Part shown: positions 44,724 to 54,543 of the stretch, piece after piece
Layout of the letters: every line of letters starts with the position of its first letter
How positions within the stretch are numbered: position 1 is the stretch's first letter
NCBI GenBank assembly: GCA_949288715.1
Contig: CASELH010000010.1
Location: 1 to 64,000 of the forward strand
Reading direction: 5' to 3'
Length of the DNA: 64,000 nt
Source of the DNA: an uncultured Bacteroides sp.
GTDB taxonomy: Bacteria; Bacteroidota; Bacteroidia; Bacteroidales; Bacteroidaceae
Program-made: the position numbers and the translations under genes
The notes under the pieces: model-generated
The model's database searches: none
Told to the model about the DNA's origin: nothing
What the model saw: only the letters and a program-made list of their open reading frames with translations

Positions 44724-47699
44724 TCAGGCTTTCATTTCCTCTTCGGTCACTACTTCGCCTTTCTTCTTCATCATGCCATAGGCAATGGGCGAAGCGATGA
44801 ACAGTGACGAGAACGTACCGATTACCACACCCAGAATCATGGCAAACGAGAAGCTGCGGATGCTTTCGCCGCCAAGGAAGAAGATGATGACGAGCACAAT
44901 CAGCGTAGACGAACCGGTGAACAACGTACGGGTCAGCGTAGAGTTCAGTGAGTCGTTGAACAGGCGGAAGGTGCCGCGCTTGGGATACAGGTGGAGGTAC
45001 TCGCGCACACGGTCGAAGATTACCACCTTATCGTTGATGGAGTAACCGATAGCCGTCAGGATGGCACCGATAAACGTCTGGTCAATCTCCATGGAGAACG
45101 GCAGGATGCCCCAGAAGATGGAGTAGATGCCGAGGATGCCGACCGTATCGAATGCCAGGGCGGCGATGGAGCCCACACTGAACGCGATGTTGCGGAAGCG
45201 GAACAAGATGTAGAGGCCGATGGCCAGCACGGCGAAGATGACGGACCAGATGGCCGATACCGTAATGTCGTCGGCAATGCTGGGGCCTACCTTCTGCGAG
45301 CTGATGATGCTGCCGCCTGCGTGGTTGTCGCGGTCGATGAACTGCTCAAGGGTGGTGCCCTCGGTGAGCAGCGGCTTCAGCAATTCGTAGAACTTGGCTT
45401 CGATTTCCGAGTCTACGTTGCTGCCTTCCTCGTTGATGCGGTAGTTGGTGGTGATGCGCACCGTGCGGCCGTCCGTACCGATGGCAATGACGTTGACATT
45501 GGCGTCGTCAAACTGGCCTTCCAGCAACTCGCGCACTTGCTCGGGCTCAATGGCCTGCTCAAACCTTACTTGATAGTTGCGGCCGCCGGTAAAGTCGATA
45601 CTTTGGCTCAATCCGCGTATGGCGAGGAAGCCTACGAATACGATGACAATAATCAGTCCGGAAGTCAGCCACGTCTTGTTGCGTCCCATGAAGTTGTAGT
45701 GCGTGTCTTGCAGTACGCCCTTCGACAGTCTGGTTTCAAACGTGAGGTGTTGCCACTTGTCCTTGCTCATGAAGTAGTCGAATACCAGGCGCGTCAGGTA
45801 AACGGCGGTAAAGAACGAAATGGCGATACCGATGATAAGCGTCGTGGCAAATCCGCGGATAGGACCTGTACCGAAGTAGAACAGGATGATACCCGTGATG
45901 ATAGACGTGAAGTTGGAGTCGAAGATGGCCGAGAAGGCATTTTTATAACCATCGGCCAAAGCCATCTTCACGCCCTTGCCGTTGCGCAGCTCTTCCTTGG
46001 TGCGCTCGAAGATAAGCACGTTGGCATCCACCGCCATACCCAGCGACAGCACCATACCGGCGATGCCCGACATGGTCAGCGCGGCTTGGAACGAGGTGAG
46101 GATACCGAAGGTGAAGAACATGTTGAGCAGCAAGGCGCCGTTGGCTACCATACCGGCCGTGAAGCCGTACATGCTGCACACGTAAACCATCAGCAGGATG
46201 AAGGCTACCACGCACGATATGAAACCTGCCTGGATGGAGGCTGCACCCAGCGACGGGCCTACGATGTCTTCCTGCACAATGTGTGCCGGCGCGGGCATCT
46301 TACCGGACTTCAGCACGTTGGCCAAGTCTTTTGCCTGCTCGGGGGTGAAGTTACCCGTAATCTGCGAGTTTCCGCCGGTGATTTCCTGGTTGACGGTCGG
46401 GGCGGAATATACATAATTATCCAGAACGATGGCGATGCTGCGGCCCACGTTCTGCTTGGTGAGCTGTGCCCAGCGGCGGGCGCCGTCGGTGTTCATCGAC
46501 ATGCTCACGGCGGGGTGTCCGTATTGGTCGTATTCATCGCGCGCGTCTACTACCACGTCGCCTTCCAGCGGGGCACGGCCGTTGCGCTCGGTGGACTTGA
46601 TGGCATACAGCTCGTAAATCTGTGCCTTCTGGTCGTAAGCCGAAACGCCCCACTTCAAGCGCAAGTCTTTGGGCAGTTCTGCCTGCACTTCGGGCATGGC
46701 AAGGTAGCGGTTGATTTCTGCCGTATCCTTATAGTGGGCATAGCCGGCTATGGGGCCTTGTCCTGTGGGGTTGGCTTGCAGGATGGCCAGCAAGGGGTGC
46801 TGCTTCTTCAGCACTTCCATGTCGGCTGCTTCGGCGCTTTCGCCTTTCAGTGCGGCGGCCAGGCTGTCTGTAGTGCTGGTGGCGGCTGCAGGTGTTTCAA
46901 CTGCTTCTTCCGTTTCGGTGGAAGTGCTGGTCAAAATGGTGTGCAGCTTCACGTCGGCAGCTTGCAGGTAGGGCATCACATCCCTGGCATTGTATGTTTC
47001 CCAGAACTCCAGGTTGGCAGAACCTTGCAGTAATTTTCTTACACGTTCGGGCTCCTTGATGCCGGGCAGTTCCACCATGATGCGGCCCATCTTGTCTTCC
47101 AGACTCTGGATGTTGGGCTGAACCACGCCGAAGCGGTCGATACGGGTGCGCAGCACGTTGTACGAGTTGTCTACGGCAGCTTTCACTTCTTCGCGCAGCA
47201 CTCTCTCTACTTCTGCATCGGTCGACTTCTGGTTTACTTTGTCTTTCAGTTGCTGGGTGGCGAACAGTTGCGCGAGGGTGGCGTCGGGTGCCAGCCGGTG
47301 ATACTCTCTGATGAAGAGGGTGATTACGTCGTCCTGGCTTGTCTGTGCCTGCTTGGCGGCATTCTTCAACGCCTGGTTGAAGGCTTCATCCGTCTTGTTG
47401 TCGGCCAGCACCTTGATGACATCGGGCACCGACACTTCCAAGATTACGTTCATACCACCTTTCAGGTCCAAGCCCAGACCTATTTCCATCTCGCGGCAAT
47501 CTTTCAGGGTCCAATTGCCAAGCCAAACCTTCTCGTTTGCCAGAGAATCCAGGTACTCTTGCTCCAGCTGTTCATTGCCTTTTGCATACTCTTTCGCCTT
47601 GTTGGTGTAGTGGCGAGTCACAAAAGAGAACGACAGGTAGAACAAGCATACCAAGGTAAGCAGAATGGCAAAGACCTTTACAAATCCTTTGTTTTGCAT
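44724..47699 (-). CDS. secDF: protein translocase subunit SecDF (fusion)
   Basis: A 991-residue fusion of SecD and SecF, which uses the proton gradient to pull exported proteins across the inner membrane after SecYEG. SecD part: first helix at about 8-27, periplasmic domain with G-L-G-L-D-L-K-G-G-M-N-V-I-L-E, long insert (about 230-330, rich in A, T, E), then five helices with G-M-A-V-D-A-N-V-L-I-F-E-R. SecF part from about 640: D-F-T-G-G-R-N-Y-Q-V, then five helices with G-Y-S-I-N-D-K-V-V-I-F-D-R-V-R-E. The fused form is standard in Bacteroidetes. A TATATTTG element (minus strand, 47758-47765) precedes the gene; a strong terminator follows. Confidence 0.97.
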   Translation of the reverse strand: MQNKGFVKVFAILLTLVCLFYLSFSFVTRHYTNKAKEYAKGNEQLEQEYLDSLANEKVWLGNWTLKDCREMEIGLGLDLKGGMNVILEVSVPDVIKVLADNKTDEAFNQALKNAAKQAQTSQDDVITLFIREYHRLAPDATLAQLFATQQLKDKVNQKSTDAEVERVLREEVKAAVDNSYNVLRTRIDRFGVVQPNIQSLEDKMGRIMVELPGIKEPERVRKLLQGSANLEFWETYNARDVMPYLQAADVKLHTILTSTSTETEEAVETPAAATSTTDSLAAALKGESAEAADMEVLKKQHPLLAILQANPTGQGPIAGYAHYKDTAEINRYLAMPEVQAELPKDLRLKWGVSAYDQKAQIYELYAIKSTERNGRAPLEGDVVVDARDEYDQYGHPAVSMSMNTDGARRWAQLTKQNVGRSIAIVLDNYVYSAPTVNQEITGGNSQITGNFTPEQAKDLANVLKSGKMPAPAHIVQEDIVGPSLGAASIQAGFISCVVAFILLMVYVCSMYGFTAGMVANGALLLNMFFTFGILTSFQAALTMSGIAGMVLSLGMAVDANVLIFERTKEELRNGKGVKMALADGYKNAFSAIFDSNFTSIITGIILFYFGTGPIRGFATTLIIGIAISFFTAVYLTRLVFDYFMSKDKWQHLTFETRLSKGVLQDTHYNFMGRNKTWLTSGLIIVIVFVGFLAIRGLSQSIDFTGGRNYQVRFEQAIEPEQVRELLEGQFDDANVNVIAIGTDGRTVRITTNYRINEEGSNVDSEIEAKFYELLKPLLTEGTTLEQFIDRDNHAGGSIISSQKVGPSIADDITVSAIWSVIFAVLAIGLYILFRFRNIAFSVGSIAALAFDTVGILGIYSIFWGILPFSMEIDQTFIGAILTAIGYSINDKVVIFDRVREYLHLYPKRGTFRLFNDSLNSTLTRTLFTGSSTLIVLVIIFFLGGESIRSFSFAMILGVVIGTFSSLFIASPIAYGMMKKKGEVVTEEEMKA

Positions 47700-47757
47700 G
47701 TTACTTTTAGTTTATTATGATTACTTTTTTAATTGTTTCCTGCGGTATACAAGGCTG

Positions 47758-47765
47758 CAAATATA
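47758..47765 (-). promoter_or_regulatory. -7 element (TATATTTG) of secDF
   Basis: Minus-strand match to TAnnTTTG, 58 bases before the secDF start; no TTTG at -33. Confidence 0.45.
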
Positions 47766-47804
47766 GTTTTTTTTTCACACATTTTGCCTCGATGCGCCTT
47801 TTTT

Positions 47805-48899
47805 TCACTGTTTTTTGGCCATGTGGCACCAGATGGGGTAGTGGTCGGATGCCCGTATGCTGCGGTCTACCGTGCAGTTATACGTCTGCAGGTTCCGGCT
47901 TGCCATGATGTTGTCTATGCGGAAATAAAACTTGTTCCGGTTGTACGAGATGCCCAGCCCGCAGCCCGATGCCGTGAAGGCGTCGTCCAGCTGCCGGGCT
48001 ATGGTGTGGTGCGCGTAGGAGATGGGCGTGTCGTTGAAGTCGCCGCACACCACGATGTAGCGGTGCGGGCAGCGGGCAATGGTTTGTGCGATGGCATCGG
48101 CTTGCGGCGCCCGCAGCTTGGTGGCCTCGGCCAGCTTGCGCACCAGCAGGCGCAGGCCGCTCTTCACGGTCTCCTTCTCGGGGTCGGTGAGCATGTCTTC
48201 GTAGACGGCCTTGTCCGAAGTAGTCAGTTTGTTGGACTCCAGGTGCACGTTCAGCAGCATCAGCGTGTCGTTGCCCCATTTCAGTTCGTACATCATCACG
48301 CCGTTGTAGTTGCTGGGGGTGGGCAGCTCGCGTGCCGAGAGGATGGGCCACTTGGAGTAGCAGGCCACTTGGTTGGCCCGGCTCTGCCCCACGTGGCCTA
48401 TGTGGTGGTAGGGGTATTGGGCCAGTGCCCGGTCCACGTCTCTTTGGCTGACGTTCTTTCCCGAGGCGGCGGTGCGGTACTCTTGCAGGCAGATGACGTC
48501 GGCCCCGCTGCCGGCCAGATATTCCAGCAGGGGGCTCTTGCCCTCGCGCTTGGTGGCATCGGCAAAGCCCATGATGTTGTACGAAAGCACCTTGGCGCTT
48601 CCCTGGAGCAGGGTGTCGGTGTGGAAGTTCACGGGGCAGTACGTGCGCAGCTGTATGAAGCACGCCGCGAAGCCCAGCAGCGGCAGCAGGGCCGACTTGT
48701 AGCGCCGGATGCACAACCAGAAGAGCAGGAAGCACCCGTTGAGCACCGCAAAGACCGGGAAGGCCAGCCCTAAGCACGACAGCACCGGGTGCTCGGCAGG
48801 CGCGAGGCAGGGGCTGTAGGCCGACAGCAGCAGGCATCCCGCTACGCAGGCATTGGCTGCCAGCAGAAGGAAAGAGACCAGGTAACCGAGATGTTTCAC
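47805..48899 (-). CDS. membrane-anchored endonuclease/exonuclease/phosphatase family protein
   Basis: A 364-residue protein with three hydrophobic helices in the first ~90 residues, then an EEP-fold hydrolase domain. Motifs: L-S-Y-N-I-M-G-F (first metal-site region), C-L-Q-E-Y, N-V-H-L-E-S-N-K-L, V-C-G-D-F-N-D-T-P-I-S-Y and the final S-D-H-Y-P-I, with catalytic N, E, D, N and H all in place. EEP enzymes cut phosphodiesters of nucleic acids or lipids/inositol phosphates; the membrane anchor and large Bacteroides family do not tell which. It is last in an operon with two rhomboid proteases (41-base gap). Confidence 0.9.
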   Translation of the reverse strand: MKHLGYLVSFLLLAANACVAGCLLLSAYSPCLAPAEHPVLSCLGLAFPVFAVLNGCFLLFWLCIRRYKSALLPLLGFAACFIQLRTYCPVNFHTDTLLQGSAKVLSYNIMGFADATKREGKSPLLEYLAGSGADVICLQEYRTAASGKNVSQRDVDRALAQYPYHHIGHVGQSRANQVACYSKWPILSARELPTPSNYNGVMMYELKWGNDTLMLLNVHLESNKLTTSDKAVYEDMLTDPEKETVKSGLRLLVRKLAEATKLRAPQADAIAQTIARCPHRYIVVCGDFNDTPISYAHHTIARQLDDAFTASGCGLGISYNRNKFYFRIDNIMASRNLQTYNCTVDRSIRASDHYPIWCHMAKKQ

Positions 48900-48940
48900 T
48901 GCATGGATGGCTTTAAAGGTAGATGGAGTGTCGGGGCGGG

Positions 48941-49840
48941 CTACCGCTTGCTAGCGTCGAACAGACTTTTCTTTTCCTCGTCGCTCAGCCCTTCGTAGCC
49001 TGTCTTCCGCAGCTTGTCGAGTATGCGGTCTATCTCGTCGGACTGCGCCTTCTTGCGGGCGTTGTAGTCATAGTCTTGCCGGCGGGGGCCGCCCGTGCCA
49101 TAGTGCACCTTCATCTTAGGCTTGCGCGGCTTGTGTCGGAACAGGGCTCCCGCCCCGTCCAGCACGCGGTTTATCCATGCCGTCAGGTCGCGCCCTTTGC
49201 CCAGCTCGGATGCGAAGAGCAGGCCTGCCAGCGCCCCGCCCAGGTGGGCTATGTGGCCGCCGGCGTTGTCCGACGTGATGAGCAGCAAGTCCATGCCGAT
49301 GACGATGAGCGCCAGGTACTTCAGCCTCAGGGTGCCCAGCAGGAACAGGCGTATGGGGTAGTTGGGCTCGCGGTAGGCCGCCGCCGCCACGATGGCGAGC
49401 ACGGAGGCCGAGGCGCCCAGCATGAAGGAGTGGTCTATGTAGGGACGGAAGTAGGGAAACACATTGTAGGCCGCCATGTAGAGCACGCCCCCGCAGATGC
49501 CGCCCAGCACATACAGCCCCCGCAGGTGCTTGGCCGAGAACATCTGCAGGAAGATGGCGCCAAACCAGTAGAGCCACAGCATGTTGAACAGAATGTGCAG
49601 CAAACCCTCGTGCATGAACATGTAGGTGAGCAGCGACCAGGGCTGCATGAGGAAGCGCACGGGCGACGCCGGCAACTCCAGCCACGCCAGCCAGCCCCCC
49701 GCAGCCCCTGCGTTGAACAGTTGCAGCACAATGCCCGTCAGCGCCACGGCCACAAACACCGCCACGTTGATGTATATAAGTTGTATGTAGATGCTTCCCC
49801 GGCGGAAGGTGTCCCGCAAATCAGTTATAATAGTAGCCAT
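48941..49840 (-). CDS. rhomboid family intramembrane serine protease (second of pair)
   Basis: A 299-residue membrane protease that cuts within transmembrane helices. Family marks: M-F-M-H-E-G-L-L-H-I-L-F-N-M-L-W, nucleophile in G-A-S-A-S (GxSx) and catalytic histidine in H-I-A-H-L-G-G-A. A basic, hydrophilic C-terminal tail of about 80 residues (R-R-Q-D-Y-D-Y, K-T-G-Y-E-G-L-S-D-E-E-K) follows the helices and is probably cytoplasmic. The start overlaps the end of the upstream rhomboid gene by 20 bases, so the two are cotranscribed and possibly act together. Substrate unknown. Confidence 0.92.
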   Translation of the reverse strand: MATIITDLRDTFRRGSIYIQLIYINVAVFVAVALTGIVLQLFNAGAAGGWLAWLELPASPVRFLMQPWSLLTYMFMHEGLLHILFNMLWLYWFGAIFLQMFSAKHLRGLYVLGGICGGVLYMAAYNVFPYFRPYIDHSFMLGASASVLAIVAAAAYREPNYPIRLFLLGTLRLKYLALIVIGMDLLLITSDNAGGHIAHLGGALAGLLFASELGKGRDLTAWINRVLDGAGALFRHKPRKPKMKVHYGTGGPRRQDYDYNARKKAQSDEIDRILDKLRKTGYEGLSDEEKKSLFDASKR

Positions 49841-50504
49841 TGCCTCGGTTAGTCTTTTTCCAATACATTATCATAATGAAGCCGAACAGCATGCCGCCCA
49901 GGTGGGCAAAGTGGGCCACGTTGTCGCCGCTGCTGTTCGAGATGCCCGCAAAGAGCTCGATGATGGCATACCCTATCACGAAATACTTCGCCTTGATGGG
50001 CATGGGCAGGGGGAAGATGAACATCTGCTGGTTGGGAAACAGCATGCCGAAGGCCAGCAGGATGCCATATACGGCGCCCGACGCACCCACGGTGCTCATC
50101 ATGTTCAGGTACTCCTCCATGGGGATGATGGAGTAGCCCGTGTTCACCCCGCTGTAGGGAGCCAGCTCTTGCAGGTAGAACAGGTATTGCACCACCTCTT
50201 GTATGAGCCCCGCCCCGATGCCGCACACCAGGTAGTAGAACAGGAAACGCCGCGGCCCCCACACCTGCTCCAGTATCCGCCCGAACATCCACACGGCAAA
50301 CAAGTTGAAGAAAATGTGCGCAAAGTTGGCGTGCATGAACATGTAGGTGATGAGTTGCGCCGCATTGAAGTTGTCGGCAATGAAGAGGTGCAGCCCCAGG
50401 TACTCGGTCAGGTCGATGCCATACCGTTCCAGCACGAGCGTCGCCAGGAAAAGCAGCACGTTGATGATAAGCAGGTTTTTGGTTACAGTAGGGATAGAGT
50501 TCAT
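49821..50504 (-). CDS. rhomboid family intramembrane serine protease (first of pair)
   Basis: A 227-residue rhomboid protease with about six membrane helices, shorter than its neighbour because it has no C-terminal tail. Motifs: F-M-H-A-N-F-A-H-I-F-F-N-L, nucleophile in G-A-S-G-A-V-Y-G, histidine in H-F-A-H-L-G-G-M. The ATG at 50504 (M-N-S-I-P-T-V-T-K-N) was chosen because the family begins just before the first helix; an in-frame ATG 36 bases upstream adds an atypical tail. First gene of an operon of two rhomboids and an EEP-family hydrolase. Divergent from the HU gene. Confidence 0.92.
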   Translation of the reverse strand: MNSIPTVTKNLLIINVLLFLATLVLERYGIDLTEYLGLHLFIADNFNAAQLITYMFMHANFAHIFFNLFAVWMFGRILEQVWGPRRFLFYYLVCGIGAGLIQEVVQYLFYLQELAPYSGVNTGYSIIPMEEYLNMMSTVGASGAVYGILLAFGMLFPNQQMFIFPLPMPIKAKYFVIGYAIIELFAGISNSSGDNVAHFAHLGGMLFGFIMIMYWKKTNRGNGYYYN

Positions 50505-50619
50505 ATTCCGTGATTGGTTCAAAACGTTGCAAAAATACAAATTAATTCTGTTCTACAGCAGAAATTGGCCATTCTCTTTCCCGTTTTTGGAGTTTATCCA
50601 TCTTTTTTTACTGATTTTG

Positions 50620-50650
50620 TTTGACATTCAGAATGAAATTCTTATATTTG
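50620..50650 (+). promoter_or_regulatory. promoter of the HU gene
   Basis: TTTG (50620-50623), 19 bases, TATATTTG (50643-50650): full consensus, 72 bases before the ATG. Confidence 0.88.
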
Positions 50651-50722
50651 TCCTACTGCGTGAAAAGCACATAGTGAGTGAAAATGTATATCGTATAACA
50701 AACCTAACTAAACTTACGCCTT

Positions 50723-50989
50723 ATGAATAAATCGGAACTGATTGAAGCAATGGCAAACGATGCCGGACTGCCGAAAATCGTTTGCAGGAAAGCGTTGGAG
50801 GCGTTCTTGGCCACAGTAGAGAAGGCCATGAAGAGCGGCGAGAAAGTTTCGCTGGTGGGGTTTGGCACGTTTGTAGTGGCAAAGAAGGCTGCCCGCACCG
50901 GATACAATCCCTCCACCAAGCAGCCCATCGACATCCCCGCCAAGAGAAGTGTGAGGTTCAAGCCCGGCAACGACCTGCTGCTGGAGTAA
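50723..50989 (+). CDS. hup: HU family DNA-binding protein
   Basis: An 88-residue histone-like protein that bends DNA and organises the nucleoid. Standard HU layout: helical N-terminus (M-N-K-S-E-L-I-E-A-M-A), G-F-G-T-F turn, beta arm with A-R-T-G-Y-N-P-S-T-K-Q-P-I-D-I-P (normally R-N-P), and V-R-F-K-P-G-N. One perfect promoter and a perfect terminator make it a single-gene unit. Confidence 0.95.
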   Translation: MNKSELIEAMANDAGLPKIVCRKALEAFLATVEKAMKSGEKVSLVGFGTFVVAKKAARTGYNPSTKQPIDIPAKRSVRFKPGNDLLLE

Positions 50990-51004
50990 TCCCTTACCTT
51001 TAGC

Positions 51005-51053
51005 ACAAAGATGTCCGCCATTGTTGTAGCGCTGCAGTGGCGGACATCTTTGT
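51005..51053 (+). terminator. terminator of the HU gene
   Basis: Perfect 16-bp stem (51005-51020 with 51038-51053) and 17-nt loop. Confidence 0.85.
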
Positions 51054-51370
51054 GTCTGCCCCTCGCGTACTCTCCCCGTCCTATCTGCTTCGTACCCGAT
51101 TCGTACCTGCTTCGAACCTGCTTCGCTCATGCTTCGTCCCTATGGAAGCGAAGGTGAAGCGAAGCAAAACCCTTCCGGGCAAGGCGGAAGAAGCCAGGGG
51201 TGGAAAGGGAACTTTGAAGCCGGGAAAAGGCGTGCATGCGGGCTTGCGTAGGGAGTAGACGTAGAAGAGGAAAGCCGTATTGCTGCTGTATTACATTGTA
51301 TTATATCCTGTTGGCGTATAGCTGACGTATTCCTATTTCCCGTTTGGCGTATTAATGAATAGTAAGGTAT
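51054..51370. other. gene-free stretch with CTGCTTCGTACC-type repeats
   Basis: No gene supported. At 51074-51170 the words CTGCTTCGTACC, GATTCGTACC, CTGCTTCGAACC, CTGCTTCGCTC and the complementary GAAGCGAAG/GAAGCGAAGC occur in series, so part of it can fold back. The rest (51260-51370) is AT-rich with repeated GTATT words. Confidence 0.5.
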
Positions 51371-51401
51371 TTAGCAAATAATAGCATTTCCGATAATTTT
51401 G
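51371..51401 (+). promoter_or_regulatory. promoter of the SusC operon
   Basis: TTAG (51371-51374; one deviation from TTTG), 19 bases, TAATTTTG (51394-51401). Leader about 50 bases. Confidence 0.7.
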
Positions 51402-51455
51402 CGCCGATATTTTAATTTCCCTAAACAAACAGTTAATCTTAATTAAGTAAGACGC

Positions 51456-54400
51456 ATGAAGAAGCTACTATCAGTTTTGTTTATGTTGAGCTTTACCTTT
51501 GCTGCTGTATGGGCGCAGAACATACAGGTAAAAGGTACGGTGGTGAGCGGGTCGGATGACTTCCCCTTGCCGGGTGTGAATGTGGTGGTGAAAGGCACTA
51601 CCACGGGTGTGATTACCGACATTGACGGTAACTTTATGATTTCAGTTCCCTCGGATGCTACGCTGGCATTTACCTACGTGGGCTTCAAACCCCAGGAAGT
51701 GGCCGTAAACGGACAGACTACCTTGAACGTGGTGCTGGAAGAAGACATGGAGACACTGGAAGAAGTGGTCGTAGTGGGCTACGGCGTGCAGAAGAAAGCC
51801 AACCTGACCGGCGCGGTGACTTCCATCAAAAGCGACGAGTTGCTGAAGGCCAAGTCGGCCAACTCTACCAACGCGCTGGTGGGGCAGATGCCGGGCTTGA
51901 TATCCAAACAGGCCACCGGCGAGCCGGGCGCCGACGATGCCAACCTGTATATACGTGGTATTGCCACGTTCCAGGGTGATACGTCCCCGGCCTTTATTAT
52001 TGATGGTATTGAGCGCACGTCGGCCGACTTTGCGCGCATGGACCCCAACGACATCGAGTCCATCAACGTGTTGAAGGACGCGGCTTCGGCAGCCATCTTC
52101 GGTATGCGCGGTGCCAATGGTGTCATTGTGATTACCACCAAGCGCGGCAGCTCGGAGAAACCTACCATCAAGTACTCGGGCAACGTGTCCATCCAGTCGC
52201 CTACCCGCCTGCCGGAGTTTGCCAACTCTTACGACTATGCCCGCTTGTATAACCAGTTCATGGGGCAGGAGATTTACTCGGCAGAGGCTTTGCAGAAGTT
52301 TAAAGACGGCTCCGACCCCATCAATTACCCCAACACGGACTGGTATGACGAGATGTTGTCAAAGAACGCCATCCAGCACCAGCACAATGTGTCGGTTTCC
52401 GGCGGTACGGACAAGATTCGCTACTACGTCAGCCTCGGCTACTTGCGCCAGGGCGGCTTGTGGGAAGACCTCGACTACAAGCGCTACAACCTGCGCAGTA
52501 ACATCGACGTGGACATCACCAAGACTACCCGCCTGGGCGTGGATGTGTCCGGACGTATGGAGAACTCCCTGAACTCCGGCTCCGCACAAGGCGTGTTCCA
52601 GCAGCTGATACGCAACACGCCCGTGCTGCTGTGCCGCTATCCCAACGGCCTCTTTGCAGTGCCCGACGCCACGCACCCCAACATCGTGGCTTCCAACCAG
52701 CCCGGCGGCAGCTACAGCAAGGGCAAGACGTTTGTGGTGGATGCCCGCATGGAGCTGGAGCAGAAGCTGGACTTCATAACCGAAGGCCTTTCGGTGAAGG
52801 GTACCGCCTCGTTCAGCAAGAACACCTACCGCAACAAGGCCTGGAACGTGGCCAACTACGTGTACACCCTGACGGACGGCGAGTATGTGCTGAGCCCCCG
52901 CTCGAGCGCCAGCCTGGGACTGACCCAGAACAGCGACGAGTATCAGGAATACCAGCTCCAGGCCAACTACAACCGCTCCTTTGGGCAGCACAACGTCACG
53001 GCCATGGCCATGGTGTTGGCACGCAAGGGCTTCCTGGAGCGTTCGGGCATGAACCGCAACTCTTTCGACTCTGAAATCCTCGACCAGATGAATGCCGGCA
53101 ATGCCACCGGCCAGACACTGAACGCCTACGACAGCGAGACGGCCCGCGCCAGCTACATGGCCCGTGTCAACTACAACTACGCACAGCGCTACCTGGTGGA
53201 GTTCAACATCCGTCGCGATGGCTCGGAGAACTTCGCGCCTTCCCGCCGCTGGGGCACGTTCATGTCGGCCTCTTTGGGTTGGGTAATCTCTGAGGAGAAA
53301 TTCTTCGAGAACTTAAAGAACACGGTGAACTTCTTGAAAGTCAGAGGCTCTTACGGTACGCTGGGCAATGACAACATCGGTGGCGTATCCTTCCCCTTCT
53401 ATAGCCGTTTCGACCTGTATTCGGGTGGCACCGCCAGCAACGGTTTTGCCAATAACCTGGGCGACTATGTGTTCGGCGAATTGCTCACCAAGGGCATGGT
53501 GCCGGGTGCCATAGCCAACGCTTTGGCCACATGGGAAAAGTCGCACAAGACCAATGTGGCCATCGATGCCACGCTGTTCAACCGCTTGAACCTCACCGTG
53601 GACTACTTCCTGGAAAGACGTGCCAACATCCTGGCGCAGCGCGATGCAGAGATTCCCTCTACCTTTGGCGGCATTTTGCCCTTGGAGAACCTGGGCGAGG
53701 TGAAGAACCAAGGTATCGACTTCTCGGTGAACTACCACCAGCAGATTCGCGAGGTGAACTTCTCGCTGGGCGGAAACTTTACGTTTGCCCGCAACAAGAT
53801 TATCGAAATGGCTGAAGCTGCCGGCACCTCTGAGTACATGCGCAAGACGGGCCGCCCCATCAACGGCTACTATGGCTATAAGACGGACGGCATCTTCAAG
53901 ACCCAAGAGGAGATAGACAACTACGCCAAGCAGGAAGTGGCCGGCGTGGGCTATGTGACGAAGCCGGGCGACATAAAGTATGTGGATGTAGATGGCAACG
54001 GCGTGGTAGACTCCAACGACATGACCTACCTGGGCTATGGCAATGTGCCGGAAATCATCTATGGCATCAATGGCGCGCTGAGTTGGAAGAACCTTGACTT
54101 CAGCTTCCTGTTCCAAGGCGCAGCACGTGCCCAGGTGTACCTGAAGGGTGGCGTCATCCAGCCCTACTTCAACCAAGGTAACCTGCCCCAGTTCTGGGTA
54201 GACGAGGCTTGGACGGAAGATAATATGGACGCCCGCTATCCCCGCCTGGTGAACTCCACGCACAACTTCCCGGGCACGGACATCAGCGGCGTGCAGACTT
54301 ACCTGTATGATGCCTCTTACCTGCGTTTGAAGAACATCGAGATAGGCTATACGCTGCCCGACAAGTGGCTGCGTCCGGCAGGCATCAGCAGCATGCGCGT

Positions 54401-54530
54401 GTATGTCAACGCACAGAACCTCTTCACCATTACCGACGTTCCGCAGATTGACCCGGAAAATACCCAGCAGGAAGGCTGGACTTATCCGCAGATGAAATCG
54501 TTCAACGTGGGACTTACACTTCAATTCTAA
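51456..54530 (+). CDS. SusC-type TonB-dependent outer-membrane transporter
   Basis: A 1024-residue oligosaccharide importer. Signal peptide 1-20 (ends V-W-A-Q), then a carboxypeptidase-like regulatory domain (about 24-95; V-K-G-T-V and G-V-N-V-V-V-K-G-T-T-T-G-V-I-T-D-I-D-G-N-F), the conserved E-E-V-V-V-V-G-Y-G-V-Q-K-K-A-N-L-T-G-A stretch, the plug (about 120-240; D-P-N-D-I-E-S-I-N-V-L-K-D-A-A-S-A-A-I-F-G-M-R-G-A-N-G-V-I-style motif) and a 22-strand barrel ending in F. It forms the pedal-bin complex with the SusD protein 13 bases downstream. With the GH16 enzyme in the same operon the substrate is probably a beta-glucan such as laminarin. No regulator gene is adjacent. Confidence 0.96.
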   Translation: MKKLLSVLFMLSFTFAAVWAQNIQVKGTVVSGSDDFPLPGVNVVVKGTTTGVITDIDGNFMISVPSDATLAFTYVGFKPQEVAVNGQTTLNVVLEEDMETLEEVVVVGYGVQKKANLTGAVTSIKSDELLKAKSANSTNALVGQMPGLISKQATGEPGADDANLYIRGIATFQGDTSPAFIIDGIERTSADFARMDPNDIESINVLKDAASAAIFGMRGANGVIVITTKRGSSEKPTIKYSGNVSIQSPTRLPEFANSYDYARLYNQFMGQEIYSAEALQKFKDGSDPINYPNTDWYDEMLSKNAIQHQHNVSVSGGTDKIRYYVSLGYLRQGGLWEDLDYKRYNLRSNIDVDITKTTRLGVDVSGRMENSLNSGSAQGVFQQLIRNTPVLLCRYPNGLFAVPDATHPNIVASNQPGGSYSKGKTFVVDARMELEQKLDFITEGLSVKGTASFSKNTYRNKAWNVANYVYTLTDGEYVLSPRSSASLGLTQNSDEYQEYQLQANYNRSFGQHNVTAMAMVLARKGFLERSGMNRNSFDSEILDQMNAGNATGQTLNAYDSETARASYMARVNYNYAQRYLVEFNIRRDGSENFAPSRRWGTFMSASLGWVISEEKFFENLKNTVNFLKVRGSYGTLGNDNIGGVSFPFYSRFDLYSGGTASNGFANNLGDYVFGELLTKGMVPGAIANALATWEKSHKTNVAIDATLFNRLNLTVDYFLERRANILAQRDAEIPSTFGGILPLENLGEVKNQGIDFSVNYHQQIREVNFSLGGNFTFARNKIIEMAEAAGTSEYMRKTGRPINGYYGYKTDGIFKTQEEIDNYAKQEVAGVGYVTKPGDIKYVDVDGNGVVDSNDMTYLGYGNVPEIIYGINGALSWKNLDFSFLFQGAARAQVYLKGGVIQPYFNQGNLPQFWVDEAWTEDNMDARYPRLVNSTHNFPGTDISGVQTYLYDASYLRLKNIEIGYTLPDKWLRPAGISSMRVYVNAQNLFTITDVPQIDPENTQQEGWTYPQMKSFNVGLTLQF

Positions 54531-54543
54531 CTTTAAGCAATAC

